Assembly (NCBI GenBank): GCA_964589175.1
Contig: CAZPRY010000013.1
Location: 1 to 64,000, forward strand
DNA from: CAZPRY01 sp964589175
Lineage (GTDB): Bacteria; Fidelibacterota; UBA2242
Direction of reading: 5' to 3'
Length of the DNA stretch: 64,000 bases
Below are positions 28,800 to 37,411 of this stretch, one piece after another (position 1 is the first letter of the stretch; each line of letters begins with the position of its first letter). The notes beneath the pieces are model-generated. The model searched no databases. It worked only from the letters and a program-made list of their open reading frames with translations, and was not told where the DNA came from. Made by a program: the position numbers and the translations under genes.

Positions 28800-28920
28800 G
28801 GCCGGGATTACACGTCGGTAGAAAAACATGCAGCTTCACACCTTCCGTCCCGGACGGGACGAGAGATGATTGGATTGGCTTGCATTTTACCGACCTGGCG
28901 TGCCTGACGGTACGCATACC
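28800..28920. repeat. Dispersed palindromic element, copy a
   Basis: Left arm CACGTCGGTAGAAAA and right arm TTTTACCGACCTGGCGTG pair with a small bulge; between them is CCGTCCCGGACGGGACG, itself palindromic. Related elements lie at 30463-30531 (left half only), 57969-58057 and 58401-58489. Arm sequence differs between copies while pairing is kept. The rest of the gap 28682-29077 shows nothing else. Confidence 0.7.
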
Positions 28921-29077
28921 ATCATAAGGCTGTCTTTCTTATTGATAACCATTTACGATTCGATCAAAACAGCACGGCCCCCATGTAAACCAGCAAGGAA
29001 AAACTGGCATTCCTGCCTTTTGCTTCCTAATTTTTCACCGTTCCGGACGGTTTCAAACAGTGAAGGAGAATTTAAAT

Positions 29078-29860
29078 TTGACAACATTTAAATCAGTTTG
29101 GATCGATGAGTACCCCGTTTATTCATTCACCGTGGATATTGCCGGAAGACTGCAGGTACCGGTGCTCTGCCAGTTTATGCAGGAATCGGCATGGCATCAC
29201 GCCCGTCATATGGAACTCGGGTACGAGGAACTTCTGCGTCGGAATCTCGTCTGGGTACTTACCCGGCAGATTATCCAAATCGATAAGCATCCGCACTGGC
29301 AGGACACGGTTCAAATCCAAACCTGGCCGACCGGCTGCGACCCGTTTTTTTGTTACCGTGATTTTCATATTCTGAATGAAAAGGAAGAGATCATCGCCCG
29401 CGCATCGACCTCCTGGAGTGTGATTAACCTCGCGACCCGCCGGATCGAACCCACTTCCACCTATTATGCTGCCGATCGTCCCCGTCACTCAGTCCAGGCT
29501 TTCCCGGGTCGGACCTTCGAAAAAATCCCGCAAATAGAGGCGGGTACCGAAGCCTGCCGTTTCAGCGTGCGCTACAGCGATCTCGATCCGAATCAGCACG
29601 TCAATAACGTCAAGTATATCGAATGGGCCTTGAATAATTTCGATGCCGATTTCCATCGCCGGCACCAAATTTCCGAATTAGAGATCAACTACCTGGCGGA
29701 AGCCTTCTACGGCGATTCGATCCGCTGTTCCTATGCTCCCACAGGCAAGGGCGAGTTTCTGCACGATATCGTTCGGGAAAGCGACCAGAAATCCGTTTCG
29801 CGCGTCCGCACCCGCTGGCTGCCGGTTAATTTTCCCGGTAAGGGTTTCCTGCCTCAGTAA
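29078..29860 (+). CDS. Acyl-ACP thioesterase (FatA/FatB type)
   Basis: The likely start is the TTG at 29078, nine bases after AAGGAG; a GTG at 29060 overlaps that site. The product of about 260 residues has two hot-dog domains. The first holds the strand RLQVPVLCQFMQESAWHHA and WVLTRQIIQIDKHPHWQD; the second holds RYSDLDPNQHVNNVKYIEWAL, the family's catalytic D.N.HVNN region around residues 170-190. Such enzymes hydrolyse acyl-ACP to free fatty acid in the cytoplasm and set chain length. The next gene begins 23 bases downstream, so a two-gene operon is likely. Confidence 0.9.
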   Translation: MTTFKSVWIDEYPVYSFTVDIAGRLQVPVLCQFMQESAWHHARHMELGYEELLRRNLVWVLTRQIIQIDKHPHWQDTVQIQTWPTGCDPFFCYRDFHILNEKEEIIARASTSWSVINLATRRIEPTSTYYAADRPRHSVQAFPGRTFEKIPQIEAGTEACRFSVRYSDLDPNQHVNNVKYIEWALNNFDADFHRRHQISELEINYLAEAFYGDSIRCSYAPTGKGEFLHDIVRESDQKSVSRVRTRWLPVNFPGKGFLPQ

Positions 29861-29882
29861 GCCTGTACATAAAGGAGTGAAT

Positions 29883-30356
29883 ATGAATCAATACCTGGTT
29901 CCATTTATCGTTACCAATGTTGTCAGTGCATTACTGATCGTATTAGCCTTTCTCCGGCCTAAAAGTACCCGCATCATCTGGAGCCTGATTTTCCTGGCCG
30001 CCGGGATTTTCAATTTGCTCACCGTCTATAAAAATCCGCAGGCTTATGTCATTGGCTTCGGACCAACGGCAATGCTGGCATTCTACAGGAGTTTCATCTA
30101 CGGGGCCTTCAGCCGGAATGCGGCACTTTTTGTTTCTTTGATTGCTGTTGGGCAGATCGTCGTCGCCGGTTTACTCGTCCTGAAAAAACCCTGGTACCGG
30201 CTGGGGATCCTAGGGGGAATCATATTCCTGGTAGCCATTTCGCCCCTGGGCCTTGGTTCTGCTTTTCCATCCACCTTGCTGATGGCGACCAGTTTGTGCG
30301 TTCTCGACCGGAAATTGGGGGACGCAGGAAATGTAATTGACCCTGATTTATTATAA
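29883..30356 (+). CDS. Integral membrane protein of unknown function
   Basis: The start at 29883 follows AAAGGAGTG. The 157-residue product has four or five hydrophobic segments, with conserved-looking YVIGFGPTAMLAFYRSFIYG between the second and third and a C-terminal tail DAGNVIDPDLL. I do not recognise the family. Close spacing to the thioesterase gene suggests cotranscription. Confidence 0.75.
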   Translation: MNQYLVPFIVTNVVSALLIVLAFLRPKSTRIIWSLIFLAAGIFNLLTVYKNPQAYVIGFGPTAMLAFYRSFIYGAFSRNAALFVSLIAVGQIVVAGLLVLKKPWYRLGILGGIIFLVAISPLGLGSAFPSTLLMATSLCVLDRKLGDAGNVIDPDLL

Positions 30357-30462
30357 ACTTTTACGAGTATTCTACCGACTTGCCATTCCTGTTGGCACGA
30401 TCCGAAAACTCCATGCTTTGCGTCGATCAGAACGAAAAAGAATCCCGGATGACCTTTCCCAA

Positions 30463-30535
30463 TATCCCGGTAGGGATTACACATCGGTAAAAATAACATC
30501 CTATCCCTTGCGTGCCGTCCCTGACGGGACGGGTG
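30463..30535. repeat. Dispersed palindromic element, copy b (left half)
   Basis: Contains GGATTACACATCGGTAAAAA and the central CGTCCCTGACGGGACG at 30516-30531, as in copies a, c and d. The right arm is missing; radical SAM coding sequence begins immediately after it, at about 30541. Confidence 0.7.
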
Positions 30536-30540
30536 TAGCC

Positions 30541-31180
30541 TCGGCCACTGAAAGGCTGGAAACGCTGCGCTACTTCAAAAATGAAGGGATCGCCACCAGT
30601 ATGTCCCTGATGCCGGTGATTCCCGGCGTCAGCGATACGGAGGAAAAAATCGACGAATCCCTGCGGAAAGGCGTCGAGGCTGGCGTTGATTTCGTCATCT
30701 TCGGCGGATTGACACTCAAAGACGGCCGGCAGAGAGATTATTTCCTGGAAAAGATGAAATCCTACCGCCCCGACTATGTTCCTAAATACGCGACTCTTTT
30801 CCCGGGCGATCCCTGGGGACAGGCAAAAAGCGGGTACTATCAGCGTCTGGACGAGCACTTCATGGCAATCGCCCGTAAGTACCGGATACCGGTGCGCATC
30901 CCGCCCAAACTGTTCAGCGATATTCTCGATGAAAACGACCGGGTTGTCGTCATCCTCGAGCACCTCAATTACTTGCTGCAAATGGAAGGGGCAGAAATCA
31001 TCCTTCGGTTATGCGGCCTACTCGATTTCCCAATTGCAGGAGCCGTTGTCATCGATGCCGGATAAAATTGCCGGATTAAAGGGAATGAATGCGGAGATTG
31101 AAACGATTGTTCGCGAAATTCTCGACACGGGGCGATCGGGAGCCTATGAAGATTTACTCTTCCACCGCAGCGGCGGATGA
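30541..31180 (+). pseudogene. Radical SAM (SplB-like) protein, 5'-truncated and frameshifted
   Basis: From about 30541 the sequence encodes the C-terminal half of a radical SAM protein of the spore-photoproduct-lyase-like group: ERLETLRYFKNEGIATSM, LMPVIPGVSDTEEKID, DFVIFGGLTLKDG and LVPKYATLF-like VPKYATLFPG. The N-terminal half with the CxxxCxxC cluster is absent and its place is taken by a dispersed palindromic element. A second lesion is in the GGGG run at 30988-30991: the expected continuation (QKSSFGYAAYSISQL ... IVREILDTGRSGAYEDLLF) lies in another frame and ends at 31180. An open frame of 242 codons starting at 30337 crosses the junction but is not an intact gene. Confidence 0.8.
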
Positions 31181-31188
31181 TTGCCGGC

Positions 31189-31548
31189 TTACTTCTTAAA
31201 GAACATATAGAACGCCAAACCGAGCAGTATTACGGCAAAGATTTTTTTGAATGTCAATAATGGCACGGACTCGAGCAGGCGCGCCCCGATTTGGGCGCCG
31301 ATGACTCCTCCGATTCCCAGCAAAAGACCGATTTTATAGTCGACATTCGCCAGTTTATTATGCGCAATCAGGGCCGACACGGAGATCACCAGGATGGCTA
31401 AAAACGATGTTCCCACGGCTTTCTGGGCTGTGTAGCCCATCACCAGCAACAGGGGCACCATCAGAAATCCGCCACCCAATCCCGCGAACGCAGCCGCCAT
31501 CCCGATAAACGTTCCGCCCAGAACCAGCCATAAATAATTCAACGTCAT
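31189..31548 (-). CDS. TauE/SafE-family membrane protein, half-length
   Basis: The start at 31548 has AAGGAAG upstream. The 119-residue product has four hydrophobic helices and the family motif GGTFIGMAAAFAGLGGGFLM followed by VPLLLVMGY and QKAVGTSFLAI. Full TauE/SafE exporters (about 250 residues) consist of two such halves; half-length members exist and may dimerise. Its role in sulfite, sulfonate or other anion export cannot be told. It converges on the radical SAM pseudogene with only eight bases between stops. Confidence 0.82.
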   Translation of the reverse strand: MTLNYLWLVLGGTFIGMAAAFAGLGGGFLMVPLLLVMGYTAQKAVGTSFLAILVISVSALIAHNKLANVDYKIGLLLGIGGVIGAQIGARLLESVPLLTFKKIFAVILLGLAFYMFFKK

Positions 31549-31654
31549 GAATGCTTCCTTCCGTTCCATTGCTACATGTTTGCATCAAATGCCGTATAAA
31601 GCAGATTGAGAAAATTCAGATTGAAAATCAGCCGACGAGGCTCCGGAGTCATTT

Positions 31655-33715
31655 TCAATTTGAATGGTTATAATCCGGCGATTTAGTTCTTCTCCGCACC
31701 TTTGGGAAGAGTGCCTCCTGCTTTTTTAGTGCTAAAATCCCGGCAAATCCGCCGCCCGGCGCCAGATTGATTTTTAGTTGACTGCGGGAAGTCACGGTTT
31801 TCGATTTTATAGAGACGGGCCAGGGATTCGTTTCCCAATCGGCATTCTTACCATCGGCAAAAGTCTTCAATCGGTATTTGTGTCCTTTTTTAAGGAAATC
31901 CATAGGAATGCTGAATTCACGGCGATTCTCATCGGTTATCGCACCGATGTACCAATTGTCGCCGTGCTTGCGGGCGATGGTCACAAAATCGCCGATTTCG
32001 CCGTTGATAACGATCGTTGTATCCCAATCAGTCGGCACTACGCGGATAAATTCGAAGGCAGGCTGATTCTCATAGTTCTCCGGTAAATCCGCCGCCATCT
32101 GCAGCGGGCTGTAGATTACGACGTAAAGAGCCAATTGTTTCGCCAGTGTCGTATGAACGCGATTGTCGGGCTTATACGCATCGAAGGTCAGATCGAAGAT
32201 GCCCGGCGTATAGTCGATCGGACCGGCCAGCCCGCGCGTAAAGGGCAAAATCGTTTCATGTTCTGGCGGATTGCCGTCGCTCCAGGCGCTGTACTCGTTG
32301 CCGCGTAACCCTTCACGGGTCATCATATTCGGGTACGTGCGTCGGATTCCGGTGTCCTTAATCGGTTCATGCACATCGAGCATGATGTGATGTTCGGCGG
32401 CCTTCTGTACCACTCTTTGATAATGATTAACCATCCACTGCCCGTGGTGATGTTGACCTTCGGGAATGATCGCCCCGACGTAACCGCTCTTAACGGCATG
32501 AATGCCCAGCCGCTCGTAAAGGGCAAAAGCGCTATCGATCCGGGCTTCGTAAACCGGGACATTCGCGCCGGTTTCGTTATGGGCAATCAGGACCACGCCT
32601 TTCCGTCGAGCGTATTGCACCAGCCCTTCGAGATCGTAGTCCGGATAGGCCTTGCAGAAATCATAGGACCCGTCGCGGCCCCAGGTCTCCCAGCCCGGAT
32701 TCCAGCCCTCAACCAGCAGGCCGCGAATGTTGTTTCGACTCGCAAAATCGATGTATCGACGGGTGTTTTCCGTTGTAGCACCGTGCTTCGGCCCCATCTC
32801 CCAGGTGTACTTGTCAATATGCATGCCCCACCAGATGCCCACGTATTTCATCGGTTCGATCCACGAGACATCGTCGAGAACATTCGGCTCGTTGAGATTC
32901 ACGATCAGGTTGGATTCGATCAATCCTCCGGCGCTTTCGGAAATCTGGATCGTGCGCCACGGGGTTTGAAAAGGCACTCTCGTTCTGACTTTCACGCCAT
33001 CCGGCCAGGGTACCAGGTCGGCTTCCAGGCAGAATCGCTGCGTACTGTCAGCCATGAGGGTCATCCCGGCATAATCGATTAACGCCGCCTCATGGATCGA
33101 GAGAAACAAACCCTGCTCCGTTTTCATCGTGACCGGCGTATTGACCGCCTGAATTTCACTTAAAAAAGTTTTTCGATAGAGGTGCTCGTAACTGTCGAAA
33201 TCCGCGGGATTCCACCAGATCGTATGATCCCCGGTCAGCCTAAACTGCGTCTCTTCATCGGAAATCAGGACAGTATTCACCCCGGCCTGGGCCGGCATCT
33301 CATAGCGAAAACCGACACCGTCGTCAAAAATCCGGAACCGCAGATTGATCTTTCGTCCCGGTTCGGTGTTTTCCTGAAGTTCCAGGAAGAGTTCGTTGTA
33401 ATAATTACGAATGCACTTCGTCTCGCCCCAGACGTTTTCCCAGGTCGCGTCCGTGCTGCTTTGACTGCTTTGCAGGAGGATGAAATCATGATCGAGCGGA
33501 TCGGCATTCGCAAACCGGAATCCAAGGCGTGAAGGTTTTATAACGGCATTTCCGTCAAAGGCGACGGCGTAAATTGCCGTCCCATCCGAAAGATCGAAAT
33601 CCAGTTGGATTCTGCGATTCGGCGAGAAGACGTTGCCGTATATTGCTTCCGAAGCCTGTGTATCCACGGTGGCAAAAAACATGATAAAAAATATTAATAT
33701 CGATTTCCGTTTCAT
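31655..33715 (-). CDS. GH97 alpha-glucosidase (SusB-like)
   Basis: A 686-residue secreted glycoside hydrolase with a signal peptide ending TQASEA. The N-terminal beta-sandwich (to about residue 270) is followed by a (beta/alpha)8 barrel (KYVGIWWGMHIDKYTW, GLLVEGWNPGWETW). Glutamates typical of inverting, SusB-type members are kept: AHNETGANV (about E381), DVHEPIKDTGIRRTYPN (about E450) and RGNEYSAW (about E473). The pattern argues against the retaining galactosidase branch, which has Asp as nucleophile. It should release glucose from alpha-glucans in the periplasm. Eleven bases separate it from the upstream glycosidase gene. Confidence 0.9.
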   Translation of the reverse strand: MKRKSILIFFIMFFATVDTQASEAIYGNVFSPNRRIQLDFDLSDGTAIYAVAFDGNAVIKPSRLGFRFANADPLDHDFILLQSSQSSTDATWENVWGETKCIRNYYNELFLELQENTEPGRKINLRFRIFDDGVGFRYEMPAQAGVNTVLISDEETQFRLTGDHTIWWNPADFDSYEHLYRKTFLSEIQAVNTPVTMKTEQGLFLSIHEAALIDYAGMTLMADSTQRFCLEADLVPWPDGVKVRTRVPFQTPWRTIQISESAGGLIESNLIVNLNEPNVLDDVSWIEPMKYVGIWWGMHIDKYTWEMGPKHGATTENTRRYIDFASRNNIRGLLVEGWNPGWETWGRDGSYDFCKAYPDYDLEGLVQYARRKGVVLIAHNETGANVPVYEARIDSAFALYERLGIHAVKSGYVGAIIPEGQHHHGQWMVNHYQRVVQKAAEHHIMLDVHEPIKDTGIRRTYPNMMTREGLRGNEYSAWSDGNPPEHETILPFTRGLAGPIDYTPGIFDLTFDAYKPDNRVHTTLAKQLALYVVIYSPLQMAADLPENYENQPAFEFIRVVPTDWDTTIVINGEIGDFVTIARKHGDNWYIGAITDENRREFSIPMDFLKKGHKYRLKTFADGKNADWETNPWPVSIKSKTVTSRSQLKINLAPGGGFAGILALKKQEALFPKVRRRTKSPDYNHSN

Positions 33716-33725
33716 TCGAAGCCCT

Positions 33726-36458
33726 TCAGTCCCTGTCCGCCAAACGGATGATTTCCATTCGATCGATTAACGCTCGGTTTTCCTCGCCGTTCATGTTGCG
33801 GTCGGCATCAGTCCATTTGATTCGAAATTCGAAAATACCGCTATTCAGGTGACAGCGCAGGTAGTTGCTGAAGCCCCAGTCATCCCAGCGCTCCATGCCC
33901 CTTTGGGGAAGAATGATCCCTCCGACCCTGTCTCCATCGATAAAAAGGGAGCGAATCGCACATTTATTGCTCGTATTAATCGGACCGGCGCCGTTGGCAT
34001 AACGAAACCGGATCACGTAGTCACCCTCTTCCTTAATGGGAACACGGTAAGATAAATCGTTATTTTTGGACTCCGTGATGGAAATGTAGCCCTTCCCGGA
34101 ATAACCGGCGTACTCCCAATTATATTTTGCATCCAGATCGGAAGCATCCATGATCGTCATTTCGGTCGGATCGAAACGCCAAACCGGTTCGCTGAGAAAC
34201 GATTCGCGACCCTCTGCATCCACTGCCATCACCTGAAATTCTCCAAAGCCGCTATCGGAAACGGTAAAAAAATTCTCTTGCGTTTCTGCTATGTTCAAGC
34301 CGTTTCGATAGACGCAATAATGATCGTCATTTTCCATTTTGGACCACTCCAGCCGATCATCATGCAAACTGACTTCGGGCGTCCTCGGCGCGTACGAATT
34401 TTCAACCAAGTTGATTGAATGACGACTAAAATTTCGATTCGCCATGCGTATCAGAATGCTGTGTTTTCCCACTACATCGGCCGGGATGAAGGCGTTTTGA
34501 ATTTTCTTACCATCTAACTCGACGGACCTGATCTCGCGTCCGAATCCATCGATCGTGATGTCCAACTCGGCGTTGCGGTAGCGGAAATTCTGCAATCGCC
34601 GGCTGCCCCCGTATACTTTCGGGATGCAGGGTGCCAAGCGCAATCCCTCCGGAGAAAACTCCATTCCGAAAAGAACGCGATATACCAAAGCCAGGTTACC
34701 CGCCACACTCCACAATTGCCGCGGGGAGTTAATCTCCATGCCCATGAAATCGCCGGTTCCGGCGTGAATATTTTCGCAATTGCTCAGGAACAGCCCGGCT
34801 GCTCGGTAGATTGCTGCCATCCCGTACTGCACGGCCGCTTCATTGCCGCTCTTGGCCGCCGCCCAGGTCCAGTAGGCCGTAACGAAAGGCCATATCCCGT
34901 TATTATGATATGACGGTGTGTTCGATATCTGCGGAAAAAAGCAAGTCGGACCAAAGGGTGTCACCGGCATATTCGCGATGATATCGGCGCTCCGGGTTTC
35001 ATCCGCTATCCCGAACAGAATACAGAGGGCTTCCCCGAGCGTCTCAGGTTTGATAGAAACTGTTGGAAATAGCCGTCCGTACAGGCACTGTCCGTAATAA
35101 TTGCGATCGGGCAACCAGAGTAAGGCATTCAGCGCTTCCCTAATCCCCGTGGCAATCTCGGCATATTCTAATGAATCTTCACCCAGAACTTCAGCCATCC
35201 TGGCCAGAATTCGGTACGTTTCGTAATGAACTGCGTTGGTTCCCAGGCACTGCGACATATAGATGTCTTTCGGGTCCATCCAGGCCGGATAACTCTGCTC
35301 GCGCCAATCGAGAAATGAGGACTCGCCGTACATGAGCCCGGTCCGGGAATTCCGGACATTCACAAGATCGTCCCCGGCCGAGTTGCGTATCACACGATAG
35401 GCGTACTCCAGCCACTCGCGGTCGCCGGTAACGGCATACACTTCCCAGGCCGCCATGGCCCAGATCATCCGGTCCGACGAAACCGGCCATGAACCGCCGG
35501 TCCCGGTATCCTGGATAATCCGATCGTTTTTTACTTTGGCCCGCAGGCTGATCCGGGCGGCCTGCGGATCGACCAGCGCCAGAGCCAGCAGAATGCTGTA
35601 ACTGATATCCCGCGTCCAGACACCCGGCCATTTTTCGCCGGCCATAAAGGCGCCGTCTTCGCGAATATTGGCCAGCAGCTCCTCCAACGAGAGATTGTAG
35701 AGGGCATCACTCAGTTGAATATCCGAAGAATAGGCCGGGTAGGCGCTGATATCCCGGCTGAGTTTCCATACTTTTTTGCCAACACTATTTTCATTCGGCT
35801 CCGGATATTTCTTAAAACGGATGGTGATTTCAAAAATACCGTCACCGTCGGGATCTTGCAGTTGAAACTGATCCTGACTTGCCAAATTGGCGAAGTCCCA
35901 GCTCAACGGCCAGACCGAACCGGCCACATAAACACCCCGGAATTCTTGATTGCTAATCTTCTGTCCGGTATAAAGTTCGAAATGCCCTTTCGACTTCATA
36001 TCGGCCAGAACCGGCCGCATATCCAGACGAATCAATAAGTCGGTATCTTCGTTCAGGAAATTCCCCGTTTTTTCCATTGGCGGGTAATCATATTCGGGGT
36101 CCGGCGCACCGAATCGGTACAGCGGTGTGACGATTTGGGCAGCATCGCTGTACAATAAAAAATGGTGATCGGCACCCGGATAATTCTCGTTATCATCACC
36201 GTTGATGCTGAATTTGAAATCGATTCGGCGCGGCGTCGGTCGCCTGTATGAGCTGCGATAATCGGATACAATTTCATGCGAAGATATGGCCACGGCCTGA
36301 AATTCACCTTCTGTGACCCGATCGCGTGTGAGGGTAAAATGATCGCCGGAATACAGATCGCGCCTCGTTGCACAGGAGGATACAAACAGAATCAGGATTA
36401 AGGTGATCAAACACGATATAAGTAGATATTCCATCATAATTTTCGATTTCTGGTGCAT
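33726..36458 (-). CDS. Six-hairpin glycosidase lipoprotein with C-terminal accessory domains
   Basis: A 910-residue lipoprotein (lipobox VSSC near residue 29). An N-terminal sandwich region is followed, at about 250-660, by an (alpha/alpha)6 barrel of the glucoamylase/amylo-1,6-glucosidase superfamily: EKWPGVWTRDISYSILLAL, WPVSSDRMIWAMAAWEVY, LMYGESSFLDWREQSYP and SYHNNGIWPFVTAYW are recognisable. The exact GH family (GH15, GH63, GH37 or a related clan) is unclear. Two sandwich-like modules follow, the last resembling a carbohydrate-binding domain (residues about 800-905). It forms a two-gene operon with the GH97 gene, which suggests combined attack on an alpha-linked polysaccharide or trehalose-like substrate. 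Confidence 0.82.
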   Translation of the reverse strand: MHQKSKIMMEYLLISCLITLILILFVSSCATRRDLYSGDHFTLTRDRVTEGEFQAVAISSHEIVSDYRSSYRRPTPRRIDFKFSINGDDNENYPGADHHFLLYSDAAQIVTPLYRFGAPDPEYDYPPMEKTGNFLNEDTDLLIRLDMRPVLADMKSKGHFELYTGQKISNQEFRGVYVAGSVWPLSWDFANLASQDQFQLQDPDGDGIFEITIRFKKYPEPNENSVGKKVWKLSRDISAYPAYSSDIQLSDALYNLSLEELLANIREDGAFMAGEKWPGVWTRDISYSILLALALVDPQAARISLRAKVKNDRIIQDTGTGGSWPVSSDRMIWAMAAWEVYAVTGDREWLEYAYRVIRNSAGDDLVNVRNSRTGLMYGESSFLDWREQSYPAWMDPKDIYMSQCLGTNAVHYETYRILARMAEVLGEDSLEYAEIATGIREALNALLWLPDRNYYGQCLYGRLFPTVSIKPETLGEALCILFGIADETRSADIIANMPVTPFGPTCFFPQISNTPSYHNNGIWPFVTAYWTWAAAKSGNEAAVQYGMAAIYRAAGLFLSNCENIHAGTGDFMGMEINSPRQLWSVAGNLALVYRVLFGMEFSPEGLRLAPCIPKVYGGSRRLQNFRYRNAELDITIDGFGREIRSVELDGKKIQNAFIPADVVGKHSILIRMANRNFSRHSINLVENSYAPRTPEVSLHDDRLEWSKMENDDHYCVYRNGLNIAETQENFFTVSDSGFGEFQVMAVDAEGRESFLSEPVWRFDPTEMTIMDASDLDAKYNWEYAGYSGKGYISITESKNNDLSYRVPIKEEGDYVIRFRYANGAGPINTSNKCAIRSLFIDGDRVGGIILPQRGMERWDDWGFSNYLRCHLNSGIFEFRIKWTDADRNMNGEENRALIDRMEIIRLADRD

Positions 36459-36678
36459 GTTGGTTAAATTACGAATTATCCGTTAGTTCCTCAACAGGAT
36501 TCGAAAAACGCTCTCGAACCTCCATTCACGAAATTGTGTTATTTCCGTGAAGGCCATAAAGATAGCATATCACAGACTCTAACAAACCATTCTTCTTTTC
36601 GCAATCCACCGCTGTATTTTGACTAATGATGCTAATATCATGTTAACTCCGCGATATCAGTATATATTCCGCATTTAG

Positions 36679-36707
36679 TTGCATATATATGAAATCTGTG
36701 TTATATT
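36679..36707 (+). promoter_or_regulatory. Candidate promoter of the HTH-EIIA/antiporter operon
   Basis: TTGCAT at 36679-36684, 17-base spacer, TATATT at 36702-36707, 48 bases before the start at 36755. The whole gap 36459-36754 is AT-rich and otherwise featureless. Confidence 0.5.
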
Positions 36708-36754
36708 ATAGCGTTTTTTAACCGTTGTTGCTGGAAAGAGGAAAAAGGTGATCT

Positions 36755-37411
36755 ATGGATGAAATCATGACTCTCGAAGAAGTCGCTTCTTATTTGCGCG
36801 TCTCGGAGCGTACTGTCTACGATTGGGTAAGCCGAGGCGAACTACCCGGCGGCAAGTTGGGTACGTCCTGGCGTTTCAAACGAGCAGACATCGAAAACTG
36901 GGTTTCCAAAAAGATTTCTCCGCGTCTGCCATCGGAGGATCCGGGTTCTCCTTCCATTGCCAGTTTGCTCAAGCCGGAGTGCGTTGAGATTCTCCATCAA
37001 AATACCAAAGATGGCGCGCTGAACCGCATGATCGATCTCTGTGTCAACATTCCGGGACTAAGCAGCCGGACCGAGTTGGCAGAAGCCGTCTTCAAACGGG
37101 AACAACTAATGAGCACCGGTATCGGGCTTTCAATCTCGGTCCCGCATGTCCGTCTGGCTTCGGTGAAGGAAATCCACATGGCTTTCGGCGTCAGCGACAT
37201 CGACATCAGCGATTATGAATCGCTGGACGGGAAACCGGTCCGGATCATCGTTTTGATCGTTGCCGGCCGGGACCAGCACGCCCAATATATCAAAACGCTG
37301 GCCCGCGTTTCGCGTCTCCTGAAGGACGAAGCTGTGCGGAACGAATTGCTGCAAATCCGGGATAAAGATCAACTGTATAAAACAATTATCGAAAGAGACC
37401 GGCAATCATGA
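36755..37411 (+). CDS. Excisionase-type HTH fused to PTS EIIA domain
   Basis: A 218-residue two-domain protein. Residues 1-55 are a MerR/excisionase-type helix-turn-helix (MTLEEVASYLRVSERTVYDW, WRFKRADIENWV). Residues 70-215 are a fructose/mannitol-type EIIA domain with TGIGLSISVPH, whose His (H131) is the usual phosphorylation site. No EIIB or EIIC is nearby, so a regulatory rather than sugar-transport role is likely. Its last four bases overlap the start of the antiporter gene (ATGA), so the two are translationally coupled and EIIA phosphorylation may tune the antiporter. The gap 36481-36754 upstream holds the promoter candidate. Confidence 0.88.
   Translation: MDEIMTLEEVASYLRVSERTVYDWVSRGELPGGKLGTSWRFKRADIENWVSKKISPRLPSEDPGSPSIASLLKPECVEILHQNTKDGALNRMIDLCVNIPGLSSRTELAEAVFKREQLMSTGIGLSISVPHVRLASVKEIHMAFGVSDIDISDYESLDGKPVRIIVLIVAGRDQHAQYIKTLARVSRLLKDEAVRNELLQIRDKDQLYKTIIERDRQS

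Noticed and set aside
31189..31548. TauE/SafE gene as a truncated pseudogene
   Set aside because: Start, ribosome site and four helices are intact, and half-length members of the family are known, so truncation need not be assumed.
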